Counted from the stretch's first letter, positions 1 to 5,297 are shown. The stretch: 6,636 bases of DNA from an uncultured Lachnospiraceae bacterium (GCA_945643825.1 CALZEZ010000080.1:1-6636); one strand, 5' to 3'. Notes: a model not told the origin generated them from the sequence alone. A program made the numbers and translations.

Positions 1-1424
1 TTGCAATTGCGATCAAGCACATACAGGAGCCATTACCGTCTCCGAGAGAATATGTTTCTGAAATTCCGGTCAGTGTGGAACAGATTGTATTCAAATGCTG
101 TCAAAAGAGTCCGGACAGAAGATATCAGTCGATTGCAGAACTGATTGAGGATTTGAAAAAGTCACTCACAAATCCGGATGATGACTTTGTAAAAATGGTG
201 GATCCCGAGGAGAATGCTGCAACAAAGGCTATTACAGACAATGAGATGCACCAGATAAAAAGACAGTCGAAGCAGCATGATGCTGAGGCTTCCTTGCGAT
301 TGAAAAAGGATGTGGAGAAGGAAGAACGTGCAAAGCATAAAAAAGAGAAAATCGAGGATCCGGATGACGAGTTTGATCCGGAGTTTGATCCAAGGGTAGA
401 GAAAATCACCACGGCACTGACTGTAGCTGCGGCAGTGATAATCGGTTGTATCATTTTCGTTCTGGTGGGTAAGGCAATCGGTGTATTTGACTTTATTGGT
501 GAGAATAACTCCTCTGCGACTGAGCAGCAGATTACAACAGTAACAATGCCGGATGTAGAAGGCTTGACGTTAAAGGATGCAAAGCTGGCACTTGAAAAGG
601 TGTCCCTGATTGCTGAGGTTCAATATGTTCCTTCGGCAGACTATGGGCAGGATAAGGTGATAAGTGCAAGTATTGCAAAGGGTGAAAAGGTTGAGCAGGG
701 ACAGAGTGTTCTTCTGACGGTCAGCTTGGGTAATGCAGGCACACAGGTTCCGGATGTAGCAGGAAAGAGCTATGAGGAAGCAGAGTCTGTTCTGCGAAAG
801 GGTGGCTTTGAGGTAGTGAAGGAGGAGGAATACAATTCTGACATTGAAGTCGGAAGGGTTATTGCACAATTACCACAGGGCGGAGAGCTTGCGACGGAAG
901 GCGCCTCCATCACGCTTTATGTTAGTCTTGGCGAGGAAGAGAGTAAGGTAAAGGTGCCGGATCTGCGCGGGCGCGAGGAGGATGAAGCGATGGCAATCCT
1001 CATAGAGAATAATCTTGTGCTTGGCAATGTCGAGTATGTGGATAATGAAGAATACCCACAAAATAAAATCTGCTATCAGAGCTATTCGGTGGATACCTAT
1101 GTGGAGAAGGGAACCATGATTGATATCAGGGTATCCAGGGGACCTTCTGCTGCTACGTATTCCTTTAGTGGCAATATTCTGGGACCTACCTTGGAAGAGG
1201 ATCCGGGCTTTAAGAATGGAACAAGCGTACAGGTAACCATTCGTGCGGCAGATGGGACAGTACTGATGGATATGGCAACAACATCCTTTCCATTCTCCGT
1301 GAATTACAGTGGAATCAAATCAGAAAGTGGAACCATTTCGTTTCATTATTTTACAACTGCGGCAGATGGAACACAGCAGGAGATGAATTTTAGCAGAGAT
1401 CTGTTGTTTACAAAGGAAAATTAA
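1..1424 (+). CDS. pknB: PASTA-domain Ser/Thr protein kinase, 3' part (5' end outside window)
   Basis: This is the C-terminal 473 residues of a membrane eukaryotic-type Ser/Thr kinase (PknB/PrkC/Stk1 family), which senses muropeptides or lipid II outside the cell and phosphorylates cytoplasmic targets. The frame is open from base 3 with no start, so most of the kinase domain lies upstream. Visible parts, numbered from the first complete codon: the kinase C-lobe end (about 1-55) with the subdomain XI arginine in SPDRRYQS; a highly charged juxtamembrane linker (about 55-134, Lys/Glu/Asp-rich); one membrane helix (about 135-160); three PASTA repeats (about 180-243, 248-310, 316-380), each starting with a VPD-like or MPD motif; and a C-terminal domain of about 90 residues with a beta-like, Ser/Thr-rich composition. 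A GTG at 75 could be misread as a start, but conserved kinase sequence (KHIQEPLPSPRE) continues upstream of it. rsgA follows 2 bp after the stop. Confidence in the family is very high. Confidence 0.95.
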   Translation, partial: AIAIKHIQEPLPSPREYVSEIPVSVEQIVFKCCQKSPDRRYQSIAELIEDLKKSLTNPDDDFVKMVDPEENAATKAITDNEMHQIKRQSKQHDAEASLRLKKDVEKEERAKHKKEKIEDPDDEFDPEFDPRVEKITTALTVAAAVIIGCIIFVLVGKAIGVFDFIGENNSSATEQQITTVTMPDVEGLTLKDAKLALEKVSLIAEVQYVPSADYGQDKVISASIAKGEKVEQGQSVLLTVSLGNAGTQVPDVAGKSYEEAESVLRKGGFEVVKEEEYNSDIEVGRVIAQLPQGGELATEGASITLYVSLGEEESKVKVPDLRGREEDEAMAILIENNLVLGNVEYVDNEEYPQNKICYQSYSVDTYVEKGTMIDIRVSRGPSAATYSFSGNILGPTLEEDPGFKNGTSVQVTIRAADGTVLMDMATTSFPFSVNYSGIKSESGTISFHYFTTAADGTQQEMNFSRDLLFTKEN

Positions 1425-1426
1425 AC

Positions 1427-2302
1427 ATGAAGGGCAAGATCATCAAGGGAATAGCTGGATTCTATTACGTGGATTGTGAGGAGCAGATCTACGAGTGCAA
1501 GGCAAAGGGTGCTTTTCGCAATATGCAGATAAAACCACTCGTTGGGGATGATGTTGAGCTGGAGATTCTGGATGAGACAGAGAGAAAGGGTAACATCGTT
1601 GAATTGCTTCCAAGGAAAAACAGTCTCATCAGGCCGGCAGTGGCGAATGTGGATCAGGCGCTTGTAGTATTTGCATATACAAAACCGAAGATAAACTTTA
1701 ATCTGTTGGATCGGTTTCTGATACAAATGGAGCGGCAGAAGCTTCCTTGCATTCTGGTATTCAACAAGGTTGATATTGCTGACCCGGAGGAAATTGCACT
1801 GATTCGGGAGGTATACACCGCAAGCGGGTATCCGATTCTTTCTGTCAGTGCAAAAACGGGAGAAGGATTGCGTGCACTACAGGAAATATTGTTGGGAAAG
1901 ACGACGACTGTGGCAGGACCAAGCGGTGTGGGTAAATCGTCCCTTGTCAATTGCCTGCAACGTGAAGTGGTAATGGAAACCGGAGAGATCAGTCATAAGA
2001 TAGAGCGTGGGAAACAGACCACACGACATACGCAGCTTCTTCCACTGATTGTTCCGGGATTTATTTTGGATACGCCGGGATTCAGTTCTATTGAGCTGTA
2101 TGAGCTTGATAAGGAAGCTGTCTGGACCTGCTATCCTGAATTTCTTGCATATGAACCTGCATGCCGCTTTGCCGGATGTTCCCATATCGGTGAACCGGAT
2201 TGCGGAGTGAAAAATGCGGTGGAAAACGGAAAAATCAGTAAGATCCGTTATGAAAATTATGTTCAGATTTATGAAGAACGAAAAAAAGTTAAAAAGTATT
2301 AG
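1427..2302 (+). CDS. rsgA: Ribosome small subunit-dependent GTPase A (RsgA/YloQ/CpgA)
   Basis: RsgA is a cytoplasmic GTPase that acts late in 30S subunit maturation and is stimulated by the 30S particle. The 291-residue product has the family's circularly permuted G-domain order: an N-terminal OB-fold (about 1-70), then G4 NKVD (113-116), G5 SAK (141-143), G1/P-loop GPSGVGKS (164-171), switch I around RGKQTTRHT (194-202) and G3 DTPG (215-218). A C-terminal zinc-binding motif follows (C246, C251, H253, C259). Length is normal for the family and every nucleotide-binding motif is intact. The start ATG is 2 bp past the pknB stop, and AAAGGA (1412-1417) inside the pknB end supplies the ribosome binding site, so the two genes are probably cotranscribed and perhaps translationally coupled. 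B. subtilis RsgA (CpgA) is a known substrate of the PrkC kinase, which fits this pairing. A terminator follows directly, so rsgA ends its transcription unit. Confidence 0.97.
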   Translation: MKGKIIKGIAGFYYVDCEEQIYECKAKGAFRNMQIKPLVGDDVELEILDETERKGNIVELLPRKNSLIRPAVANVDQALVVFAYTKPKINFNLLDRFLIQMERQKLPCILVFNKVDIADPEEIALIREVYTASGYPILSVSAKTGEGLRALQEILLGKTTTVAGPSGVGKSSLVNCLQREVVMETGEISHKIERGKQTTRHTQLLPLIVPGFILDTPGFSSIELYELDKEAVWTCYPEFLAYEPACRFAGCSHIGEPDCGVKNAVENGKISKIRYENYVQIYEERKKVKKY

Positions 2303-2309
2303 TTGTGGG

Positions 2310-2345
2310 AATAGCATCTGCTTTGGATAACCGGATGCTATTTTT
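2310..2345 (+). terminator. Intrinsic terminator of the pknB-rsgA unit
   Basis: AATAGCATC (2310-2318) is perfectly complementary to GATGCTATT (2334-2342). Two further pairs close the stem towards an 11-nt loop (one G-U, one G-C). A run of five T (2341-2345) overlaps and follows the 3' arm. It begins 8 bp after the rsgA stop codon, so it ends transcription of pknB-rsgA. Confidence 0.85.
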
Positions 2346-2532
2346 GACATGATTTATGGAGATGTACCTGTTTCGCAGCAAATGCTTGCCTGTGCCCTGA
2401 AAAGCCGGGAATGCTTATTGATATGTCTGAAGAGGGAAAAGGGCATTTTCTTTCGGCTGCGATATTATCGTGAGATTATTCTATGATTGAGCGGTTTGCC
2501 GTTTCGAGATAACATTTTAGTGATGAATATTG
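2346..2532. other. Gene-free island between two terminators
   Basis: No convincing gene was found on either strand. The longest + strand ATG frame I could trace (2349-2486, 45 codons) has no ribosome binding site and a Cys/Lys/Arg-rich product unlike any protein I recognise. The stretch holds one long possible RNA stem: TCGCAGC plus AAATGC (2373-2385) pairs with GCATTT (2443-2448) and GCTGCGA (2456-2462), with a 7-nt bulge on the 3' side. It could be a decayed gene remnant, part of a long ychF leader, or an unrecognised small RNA ending at the hairpin at 2533-2585. I do not recognise any known riboswitch or RNA family here. Confidence 0.4.
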
Positions 2533-2558
2533 AAAAGGGAGCCTGTTTGTGATACACT
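2530..2558 (+). promoter_or_regulatory. Predicted sigma-A promoter of ychF-lgt
   Basis: TTGAAA (2530-2535) is followed by a 17-bp spacer and an extended -10, TGATACACT (2550-2558, hexamer TACACT, 4 of 6 matches, with the TG dinucleotide in place). The predicted transcription start is near 2565, giving a leader of about 60 nt before the ychF ATG. The promoter lies inside the DNA of the terminator hairpin at 2533-2585. No other promoter fits between that hairpin and ychF. It is a motif-based prediction only. Confidence 0.55.
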
Positions 2559-2585
2559 TATCGAGTTGTATCAGGCTCTTTTTTT
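2533..2585 (+). terminator. Intrinsic terminator hairpin just upstream of ychF
   Basis: GAGCCTG (2539-2545) pairs with CAGGCTC (2572-2578). An inner helix, ATACA (2552-2556) with TGTAT (2567-2571), encloses a 10-nt loop, with a 6-nt bulge on the 5' side. Seven T (2579-2585) follow, partly paired with the A/G run at 2533-2538. The hairpin ends 39 bp before the ychF ATG. Only transcripts started upstream of it can form it. Transcripts from the overlapping promoter would contain only the 3' arm. It may therefore insulate ychF from readthrough, end a small RNA, or act as an attenuator. Confidence 0.75.
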
Positions 2586-2606
2586 GTGGAAAGAGAAGTG
2601 ATTATC

Positions 2607-2614
2607 AAAAGGAG
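2607..2614 (+). promoter_or_regulatory. Ribosome binding site fixing the ychF start
   Basis: AAAAGGAG lies 10 nt before the ATG at 2625. The frame stays open back to a GTG at 2586, but that codon abuts the terminator T-run, has no ribosome binding site, and would add 13 residues before the family's usual MKLGIVGLPNVGKS N-terminus. The start at 2625 is therefore preferred. Confidence 0.85.
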
Positions 2615-2624
2615 AATACAGATT

Positions 2625-3722
2625 ATGAAGCTGGGAATCGTGGGTCTGCCCAACGTGGGAAAGAGTACCCTTTTTAATTCATTGACAAAGGCTGGGGCAG
2701 AATCAGCAAATTATCCGTTTTGTACGATTGATCCGAATATTGGAATTGTGGCAGTGCCGGATGAACGATTGAAGAAATTAGGAAATCTATATCATTCCAA
2801 AAAGGTTACTCCTGCTGTAATCGAGTTTGTGGATATTGCGGGACTTGTGAAGGGAGCCTCTAAAGGAGAAGGTCTTGGTAATCAGTTCTTAAGTAACATC
2901 CGCGAAGTGGATGCAATTGTACATGTCGTCCGTTGTTTTGAGGATACGAATGTTATTCATGTGGATGGGAGCATTGATCCGCTTCGTGATATCGAGACGA
3001 TTAATCTGGAATTGATTTTTTCTGATATTGAGATCCTGGAAAGAAGAATTGCCAAGACTGCCAAGGCTGCAAGGATGGATAAAGAGCAGGCCAAGGAGTT
3101 AAATCTTCAGGAGAGAGTGAAGGCACATCTGGAGGAGGGCAGGCTTGCAAAGAGTTTTGTGGTTGAGGATGAGGATGAACAAGCTTTGCTTGCTTCCTAT
3201 AATCTGCTGACCTATAAGCCGGTGATTTTTGCGGCAAACGTGGCAGAGGATGATCTTGCAGACGATGGAGCCGGCAATGCAGGGGTTGCCAAGGTTCGGG
3301 ATTTTGCTGCTTCGAACGATAGTGAGGTATTTGTTATCTGCGCACAGATTGAACAGGAAATCGCAGAGCTGGATGAGGAAGAAAAGGCAATGTTTCTGGA
3401 GGATCTGGGACTCAAGGAGTCAGGACTTGAGAAGCTGATTGCTGCTAGCTATCGTCTGTTAGGACTTATGAGCTTTCTGACAAGTGGTGAGGATGAGACA
3501 AGAGCATGGACGATTAAGGTCGGAACAAAGGCACCACAGGCAGCCGGAAAGATTCACTCGGATTTTGAGCGAGGATTCATTAAGGCAGAAGTCATCAATT
3601 TCCAGGATCTGTTAGATCAGGGTTCCATTGCAGCAGCCAAGGAAAAGGGGCTGGTTCGCATTGAGGGAAAAGAATATGTGGTTCAGGATGGAGATGTAAT
3701 TCTGTTCCGCTTTAATGTATAA
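2625..3722 (+). CDS. ychF: Redox-regulated/ribosome-binding ATPase YchF (OLA1 family)
   Basis: YchF is a cytoplasmic, universally conserved Obg-related P-loop NTPase that prefers ATP, binds ribosomes, and is linked to translation and oxidative stress responses. The 365-residue product (E. coli 363) has G1 GLPNVGKST (7-15), a switch I PFCTIDPN (31-38), G3 DIAG (70-73), and NVAE (205-208) in place of the GTP-specifying NKxD. That last substitution is the family's ATP-specificity signature. It also has CAQIE as the G5 equivalent (239-243). H112 aligns with the catalytic His114 of E. coli YchF. A coiled-coil arm lies about 130-190, and the C-terminal TGS domain spans about 285-365, ending in the usual DGDVILFRFNV. 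lgt begins 11 bp downstream with no terminator between, so the two are likely cotranscribed. Confidence 0.97.
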   Translation: MKLGIVGLPNVGKSTLFNSLTKAGAESANYPFCTIDPNIGIVAVPDERLKKLGNLYHSKKVTPAVIEFVDIAGLVKGASKGEGLGNQFLSNIREVDAIVHVVRCFEDTNVIHVDGSIDPLRDIETINLELIFSDIEILERRIAKTAKAARMDKEQAKELNLQERVKAHLEEGRLAKSFVVEDEDEQALLASYNLLTYKPVIFAANVAEDDLADDGAGNAGVAKVRDFAASNDSEVFVICAQIEQEIAELDEEEKAMFLEDLGLKESGLEKLIAASYRLLGLMSFLTSGEDETRAWTIKVGTKAPQAAGKIHSDFERGFIKAEVINFQDLLDQGSIAAAKEKGLVRIEGKEYVVQDGDVILFRFNV

Positions 3723-3726
3723 GGAG
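3720..3726 (+). promoter_or_regulatory. lgt ribosome binding site overlapping the ychF stop
   Basis: The ychF stop TAA is part of TAAGGAG, whose AAGGAG (3721-3726) is a near-perfect ribosome binding site 7 nt before the lgt ATG at 3734. Sharing these bases ties lgt to ychF and suggests translational coupling. Confidence 0.8.
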
Positions 3727-3733
3727 TTTTGTT

Positions 3734-4603
3734 ATGCCAGATATTATGGGAGCTACTGATATTGCATTTCCCAACCTGGGAATCTATTTGACAAATGTAC
3801 CGAAGAGCTTTTCAATCTTTGGTTTTCCAATTGCATTCTACGGGCTTATTATCGGAATTGGAGTGTTGTGCGGTGTGCTTGTTGCAGCAGCGGAAGCAAA
3901 ACACACCGGTCAAAATCCGGATAATTATTGGGATTTTGCAATTTATGCGATTATTTTCTCCATCATTGGCGCAAGAATCTATTATGTTGTATTTGCATGG
4001 GATTTGTATAAGGATGATCTGTTGTCAATATTCAATACAAGACGAGGTGGTCTCGCCATTTATGGAGCTGTCATTGCAGCCTTTCTTACGTTGTTTATTT
4101 ATACCAGAGTTAAGAAGCTCAGCTTCTTTCAGATGGGAGATACAGCGATGATGGGGCTGATCCTTGGGCAGGTTATCGGTCGCTGGGGCAATTTCATGAA
4201 TCGCGAATGCTTTGGACAGTATACGGATGGTTTGTTTGCCATGAGGCTTCCTGTTGAAGCTGTCCGTTCAAACGAGATTTCCGCAAGTATTGCAGAGCAC
4301 ATGAGTGCATCGACTAATTACATTCAGGTTCATCCGACATTTTTGTATGAAAGTTTGTGGAATTTAGCATTGCTGCTGATAATTTTCCTTTATCGTGATC
4401 ATAAGAAATTTCACGGTGAGATTTGCCTTATCTATCTTGGAGGATATGGACTTGGCAGATTCTGGATCGAGGGACTACGGACAGATCAGCTTCAGATTGG
4501 AAGTTCAGGAATTGCGGTCAGCCAGATGCTTGCAGCCTTTTTAGTATTATTTGCGATTACAACATTCATTGTGGTGCGTATCCAGTTAAAAAAGAAAATA
4601 TAG
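3734..4603 (+). CDS. lgt: Phosphatidylglycerol-prolipoprotein diacylglyceryl transferase
   Basis: Lgt is a polytopic membrane enzyme that moves diacylglycerol from phosphatidylglycerol to the lipobox cysteine of prelipoproteins, the first step of lipoprotein maturation before LspA cleavage. The 289-residue product shows about seven hydrophobic segments. It carries the Lgt signature GRWGNFMNRECFG (149-161), with R150 and N153 matching E. coli R143 and N146. VHPTFLYES (199-207) and YGLGRFWIEGLRTDQ (238-252) follow, with R242 in the position of essential R239. Y36-G37 corresponds to E. coli Y26-G27. The loop RRGGLAIYGA (103-112) has Tyr110 where E. coli has the essential His103. I recall this as a known variant in some clostridial Lgt proteins, but cannot check it here. 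It is the second gene of the ychF-lgt unit, and a strong terminator lies 31 bp past its stop. Confidence 0.96.
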   Translation: MPDIMGATDIAFPNLGIYLTNVPKSFSIFGFPIAFYGLIIGIGVLCGVLVAAAEAKHTGQNPDNYWDFAIYAIIFSIIGARIYYVVFAWDLYKDDLLSIFNTRRGGLAIYGAVIAAFLTLFIYTRVKKLSFFQMGDTAMMGLILGQVIGRWGNFMNRECFGQYTDGLFAMRLPVEAVRSNEISASIAEHMSASTNYIQVHPTFLYESLWNLALLLIIFLYRDHKKFHGEICLIYLGGYGLGRFWIEGLRTDQLQIGSSGIAVSQMLAAFLVLFAITTFIVVRIQLKKKI

Positions 4604-4634
4604 CAAACTACGGAAACGAAATAGCTTTCGCCAG

Positions 4635-4672
4635 GAGACAGTTGAGTGAAGAACTCTGCTGTCTCTTTTTTT
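4635..4672 (+). terminator. Intrinsic terminator after lgt
   Basis: GAGACAG (4635-4641) pairs with CTGTCTC (4659-4665). One G-U pair and one mismatch lead to an inner GAGT/ACTC helix (4644-4647 with 4653-4656) with a 5-nt GAAGA loop. Seven T follow (4666-4672). It separates ychF-lgt from the mraZ transcription unit. Confidence 0.9.
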
Positions 4673-4713
4673 GAATAAATTATTATGAAAATTATTAAGA
4701 AAATATGAAAATA
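4673..4713 (+). promoter_or_regulatory. A+T-rich UP-element-like tract before the mraZ promoter
   Basis: Only 4 of 41 bases are G or C, with repeated A-tracts. The tract lies directly upstream of the predicted -35 at 4718 and contrasts sharply with the G-rich box array that follows. It could contact the RNA polymerase alpha subunit and strengthen the promoter. This is inference from composition and position. Confidence 0.4.
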
Positions 4714-4717
4714 CGAC

Positions 4718-4746
4718 TTGCTAAGTGGAGTGAAGTGGGGTAAAAT
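4718..4746 (+). promoter_or_regulatory. Predicted sigma-A promoter of mraZ and the dcw cluster
   Basis: TTGCTA (4718-4723, 4 of 6 matches) and TAAAAT (4741-4746, 5 of 6 matches) are separated by exactly 17 bp. The predicted start is near 4753, giving a leader of about 90 nt. Two GTGG boxes (4725-4728 and 4735-4738) lie in the spacer and a third (4748-4751) abuts the -10, so a protein bound there would block RNA polymerase. Confidence 0.6.
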
Positions 4747-4791
4747 GGTGGTATGAAGTGGCAGATGGTGGAGTGAAGTGGTATAAAGTGG
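4723..4791 (+). promoter_or_regulatory. Seven-box GTGG operator array, probable MraZ binding sites
   Basis: GTGG occurs in direct orientation at 4725, 4735, 4748, 4758, 4768, 4778 and 4788, so the steps are 10, 13, 10, 10, 10 and 10 bp. Five copies are AAGTGG (boxes 1, 2, 4, 6, 7) and two are TGGTGG (boxes 3, 5). MraZ proteins are known to bind short G-rich direct repeats just upstream of their own gene, with 10-bp spacing in E. coli (TGGGN repeats) and AAAGTG-like boxes in mollicutes. The array lies between the inferred -35 and the mraZ leader, so negative autoregulation of the whole dcw operon is the expected role. The number of boxes is larger than in the operators I recall. Confidence 0.8.
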
Positions 4792-4796
4792 CAGAT
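4748..4796 (+). repeat. 30-bp higher-order direct repeat inside the box array
   Basis: The 19-bp stretch at 4748-4766 recurs at 4778-4796 with one mismatch (G4755 against A4785), exactly 30 bp (three boxes) apart. Separately, the 14-bp GTGGAGTGAAGTGG at 4725-4738 recurs perfectly at 4768-4781, 43 bp apart. The array therefore looks as if it grew by duplication of multi-box segments. Confidence 0.8.
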
Positions 4797-4830
4797 AACA
4801 CTCCCTCAATCAATTCTCACTTCAGAGGTT

Positions 4831-4836
4831 GGTGAT
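4831..4836 (+). promoter_or_regulatory. Ribosome binding site that decides the mraZ start
   Basis: GGTGAT matches the 3' half of the ideal Shine-Dalgarno sequence (GGAGGTGATC) and ends 5 nt before the ATG at 4842. An AGAGG at 4824-4828 lies upstream and would suit a TTG at 4836 instead. ATG at 4842 is preferred because it gives MFMGEYNHTID, the family's standard N-terminus. Confidence 0.6.
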
Positions 4837-4841
4837 TGGTA

Positions 4842-5276
4842 ATGTTTATGGGCGAGTACAACCACACGATCGATACAAAAGGCAGGTTGATTATTCCCTC
4901 AAAGTTTCGCGAAGTGTTGGGTGATACCTTCGTTGTAACCAAGGGATTGGATGGCTGCTTATTTGTGTATGACAACACGGAGTGGAATGCCTTTGAAGAG
5001 AAGCTTAAAACATTACCATTGACGAACAGGAATGCCCGCCAGTTTGTCCGTTTCTTTTTAGCAGGAGCTGCTGAGGTTGAGGTGGACAAGCAGGGACGTA
5101 TTTTGATTCCGGGTGTGCTGAGAGAATTTGCCGGATTGGAAAAGGATGTGGTTTTGATTGGTGTTGCGAGCCGCATTGAAATCTGGGACAAGGAGAAACT
5201 AAACCAGAGCCAGATAGATGAAGATGATATGGAATCGATCGCAGAGCAGATGGAAGAGCTTGGACTTGGAATCTAG
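4842..5276 (+). CDS. mraZ: Transcriptional regulator MraZ
   Basis: MraZ is a DNA-binding protein of the SpoVT/AbrB swapped-hairpin fold. It forms ring-shaped oligomers and represses its own dcw promoter. The 144-residue product (B. subtilis 143) has the two expected AbrB-like repeats. The first is about 5-50, with D11-x-K13-G14-R15. The second is about 76-118, with D82-K-Q-G85-R86 followed by ILIPGVLRE. These DxxxR motifs carry the DNA-contacting basic residues. The C-terminal 25 residues are acidic (DEDDMESIAEQMEE) and probably flexible. The start at ATG 4842 gives the canonical MFMGEY; an in-frame TTG at 4836 would add two residues. The gene lies just below a seven-box array that is its likely operator, and rsmH starts 21 bp downstream in the same operon. 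All expected motifs are intact. Confidence 0.96.
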   Translation: MFMGEYNHTIDTKGRLIIPSKFREVLGDTFVVTKGLDGCLFVYDNTEWNAFEEKLKTLPLTNRNARQFVRFFLAGAAEVEVDKQGRILIPGVLREFAGLEKDVVLIGVASRIEIWDKEKLNQSQIDEDDMESIAEQMEELGLGI

Positions 5277-5297
5277 CATGGAACCGGAGGAAAGCAA

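Noticed and set aside
75..77. GTG at 75 as the start of the kinase gene
   Set aside because: Conserved kinase C-lobe sequence continues in frame upstream to the window edge, so the gene is truncated rather than starting here.
369..391. Short direct repeat GAGTTTGATCC in the PknB linker
   Set aside because: It only reflects the repeated acidic FDP residues in the juxtamembrane linker and is too short to be a separate element.
2344..2349. Perfect -35 hexamer TTGACA at the tail of the rsgA terminator
   Set aside because: No acceptable -10 lies 16-18 bp downstream (CCTGTT and neighbours), so I do not call a promoter.
1877..2350. 157-codon ORF on the - strand over rsgA
   Set aside because: It is antisense to the conserved rsgA coding sequence, the product is low-complexity and unrecognisable, and it has no ribosome binding site or promoter support. 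Other - strand ORFs over the genes were rejected for the same reasons.
2349..2486. 45-codon ORF in the rsgA-ychF island
   Set aside because: It starts right after the terminator T-run with no ribosome binding site, its product has an odd Cys/Lys/Arg-rich composition, and no family is recognisable.
2586..2624. 13-residue N-terminal extension of YchF from GTG 2586
   Set aside because: It has no ribosome binding site and abuts the terminator; the ATG at 2625 has AAAAGGAG and gives the canonical N-terminus.
4723..4791. Box array as a CRISPR or ordinary microsatellite
   Set aside because: Units are about 10 bp, far below CRISPR repeat and spacer lengths. Inter-box bases vary while GTGG is fixed, which fits protein binding sites rather than a simple repeat.
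4836..4841. TTG 4836 as the mraZ start
   Set aside because: It would add Met-Val to the standard MFMGEY start. The upstream AGAGG spacing fits it, so it is not excluded, but family length and the ATG favour 4842.
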